DNA of 64,000 nucleotides from the NCBI RefSeq assembly GCF_001690185.1, contig NZ_LZGN01000040.1, positions 62,001 to 126,000 on the forward strand. Direction: 5' to 3'. Below the pieces are notes generated by a model. The model saw only the letters and a program-made list of their open reading frames with translations. It was not told the DNA's origin and ran no database searches. A program made the translations under genes and the position numbers. Source of the stretch: Gilliamella sp. wkB308 (GTDB lineage Bacteria > Pseudomonadota > Gammaproteobacteria > Enterobacterales > Orbaceae). Shown piece after piece: positions 62,839 to 64,000 of the stretch (position 1 is the stretch's first letter; every line of letters begins with the position of its first letter).

Positions 62839-63262
62839 ACCTATTTACGTGGTAGGTAACCCAATTGATTTTGCTGAATTAACTGTTAACGGGGAATCAG
62901 TTATTGCTAATGTATCTAATATTAACAACAAAATCGATCAGTTATACAATAGAATATACATAGTTGAATCATATGTGAACGGTGATAGCTGGTATAACAA
63001 ATATTCAAACGGATTCATTGAACAATCTGGCGTTATTATTGCACGAACCCCAGCCCCAAATGCTGTTTGTGGCACTTTAATTAATTTGCTAATACCTATG
63101 AAAACACAAAACTATGGAGTGAGTGTTGATAAAGTGAACAGCGGGCTGTGGGGTGATATTGATTATGCCTATGCTGAACTATACTTAACCTCGTTTTGGT
63201 TAGCATCGTATTCACCAGTGACTGGCGAAGCTTGGATTAGATGGACAGTAAGGGGGCATTAA
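62834..63262 (+). pseudogene. Tail-fibre C-terminal module without N-terminal part
   Basis: The frame is open from 62834 and the first usual start is GTG at 62849 (137 residues), but there is no ribosome binding site. The sequence has the marks of a phage tail-fibre tip: a short coiled coil (NVSNINNKIDQLYNRIYIVES), then NGDSWYNKYSNGFIEQSGVI, and a final WIRWTVRGH. Normal fibres are much longer, so this is either a remnant or the silent variable half of an invertible fibre gene. The assembly gene follows one base after its stop codon. Confidence 0.6.
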
Positions 63263-63263
63263 C

Positions 63264-63596
63264 ATGACATACACAAACACAGAATATGCTGAATTAGCAA
63301 TAAAAGCGAACGGAGAAGGGAGGGCGTTAAAAAACATAAATGGCAAGCTAATGATTGTTGATCCTGAGCCCATTCATTTGTCTGATGAGCAAATTATACT
63401 GCAAAATCAAACTATGAAAATTTCACTAATCAACGAGGCTAACGAAAAAATAGCGGTGCTTCAGGATATTATCGATTTAGATATGCAAGAATATAATGAA
63501 GAAGAACAGTTAAAAAACTGGAAGAAATACCGCATATTATTAACTCGTGTGGATACCTCAGATATAAATGTTACATTCCCCAAAAAGCCCGTTTAG
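63264..63596 (+). CDS. Tail-fibre assembly protein, plus strand
   Basis: This 110-residue protein ends in LKNWKKYRILLTRVDTSDINVTFPKKPV, the C-terminal signature of the Caudo_TAP tail-fibre assembly family, preceded by a helical segment (INEANEKIAVLQDIIDLDMQEYNEEE). Such chaperones help fold the fibre encoded just upstream. AGGGGG precedes the ATG. The last 4 bases overlap the end of the opposing gene. Confidence 0.82.
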   Translation: MTYTNTEYAELAIKANGEGRALKNINGKLMIVDPEPIHLSDEQIILQNQTMKISLINEANEKIAVLQDIIDLDMQEYNEEEQLKNWKKYRILLTRVDTSDINVTFPKKPV

Positions 63597-63601
63597 GGCT
63601 T
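63585..63601 (-). terminator. Terminator for the minus-strand tail-fibre assembly gene
   Basis: AAGCCC pairs with GGGCTT around a 5-base loop, and on the minus strand a run of T bases follows. The hairpin lies inside the end of the plus-strand gene, across both stop codons. Confidence 0.6.
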
Positions 63602-64000
63602 AGCTGGGAATTCAATATCTAATTTATTTGTATCAATGGATTTTAGCTGTATACGATACAATTTCCATTTTTTCATTTGTTTTTTATCATCATCTGTTGC
63701 TATTTCAAGCTCTATTTTGTCATTCAAGATTTCTATCTCATTATTGGCATCAGATAACAAATTTGCTAATTTTGATTGGTTTAGTTTAATGATAAAAGAC
63801 TTTTTTTGCTCTTCATCGAGTACCCATTTTTCACCATTCCATTTACAAAATTCGAACGGTTGTAATAGGGTGAATCCCGCTTTAATTTTACCTAGATAAT
63901 CAATTTCAATAGCCTCCTGTGTTTCGATATTATAGGCTGTTTTTTCTCTATGATCCTCGATGAGAATCCATTTACCGTTTTTTTCGCACGGATAATGCCC
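63593..64000 (-). CDS. Second tail-fibre assembly protein, minus strand (5' end outside window)
   Basis: The frame is open from the window edge (base 64000) to a TAA at 63593-63595, 135 residues. The end, MKKWKLYRIQLKSIDTNKLDIEFPAKP, is the Caudo_TAP signature, and the earlier part (YNIETQEAIEIDYLGKIKAG; FEFCKWNGEKWVLDEE) is the usual N-terminal repeat region. It faces the plus-strand assembly gene and overlaps it by 4 bases. The two C-termini are related but clearly different, as expected for alternative fibre sets. Confidence 0.8.
   Translation of the reverse strand, partial: GHYPCEKNGKWILIEDHREKTAYNIETQEAIEIDYLGKIKAGFTLLQPFEFCKWNGEKWVLDEEQKKSFIIKLNQSKLANLLSDANNEIEILNDKIELEIATDDDKKQMKKWKLYRIQLKSIDTNKLDIEFPAKP

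Noticed and set aside
62834-62870. A gix/hix-type inversion site at the tail-fibre junction
   Set aside because: No AAACC-NN-GGTTT type palindrome is present, so an invertase site of the Gin/Hin class could not be supported.
63636-63899. 87-codon plus-strand frame at the window end
   Set aside because: It is the shadow of the minus-strand tail-fibre assembly gene, which has a clear family signature.

Overview
The window is chromosomal DNA from an AT-rich gammaproteobacterium. Almost every housekeeping protein is close to its Escherichia coli counterpart and many E. coli neighbourhoods are kept: xseB-ispA-dxs, zapA-6S RNA-fau, rnr-rlmB, rpoE-rseA-rseB, lepA-lepB-rnc-era, ygiM-cca, rpsO-pnp-nlpI-deaD, prmB-aroC-yfcA. 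The low G+C, the enteric-like but rearranged order and the mix of sugar genes with a dialkylresorcinol-type lipid cluster fit the Orbaceae (Gilliamella, Frischella, Orbus; gut symbionts of bees and other insects). That placement is inference, because no rRNA gene is present.

Layout. 1-7,000 (+): end of rmuC, xseB, ispA, dxs, zapA, 6S RNA, fau and catalase katA. 7,190-23,310 (-): rlmB/rnr, purD, purH, era/rnc/lepB/lepA, the sigma-E operon with a recognisable sigma-E promoter, and cyaA. 23,400-26,900 (+): a Nudix CoA pyrophosphatase, a three-repeat DUF1471 secreted protein and a secreted protein resembling the DUF823 adhesion domain without an anchor. 27,094-29,484 (-): five tRNA genes (Met, Leu, Gln, Leu, Gln), a CCA-adding enzyme whose HD active site is gone, and ygiM. 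29,700-33,300 (+): GH36 alpha-galactosidase with GalR- and CRP-like sites upstream, then a GalR/GalS-type repressor.

33,363-41,400 is the accessory centrepiece. Two divergent operons carry a ketosynthase, a chain-length-factor-like partner, an ACP and an ABC exporter (minus), and DarA- and DarB-like enzymes, an unknown 143-residue protein and a BtrH-like acyltransferase (plus). Together they should make and export a dialkylresorcinol-type lipid, but the usual reductase, dehydratase and starter genes of aryl polyene or flexirubin loci are absent. On its far side lie a BglH-type porin and lacZ, divergently transcribed. The porin leader has a perfect CRP site, a sigma-70 promoter, a ribonucleic antiterminator (RAT) for a BglG/LicT-type protein, and an overlapping intrinsic terminator.

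46,900-61,570 (-): recB, sixA, yfcZ, deaD, nlpI, pnp, rpsO, a LysR regulator, yfcA, aroC and prmB. 61,954-64,000: prophage DNA with a short lambda-type integrase, a tail-fibre C-terminal module with its assembly gene, and a second assembly gene facing it from the other strand. This tail-to-tail pair resembles the two arms of an invertible tail-fibre cassette such as the phage Mu G segment; the window ends inside it.
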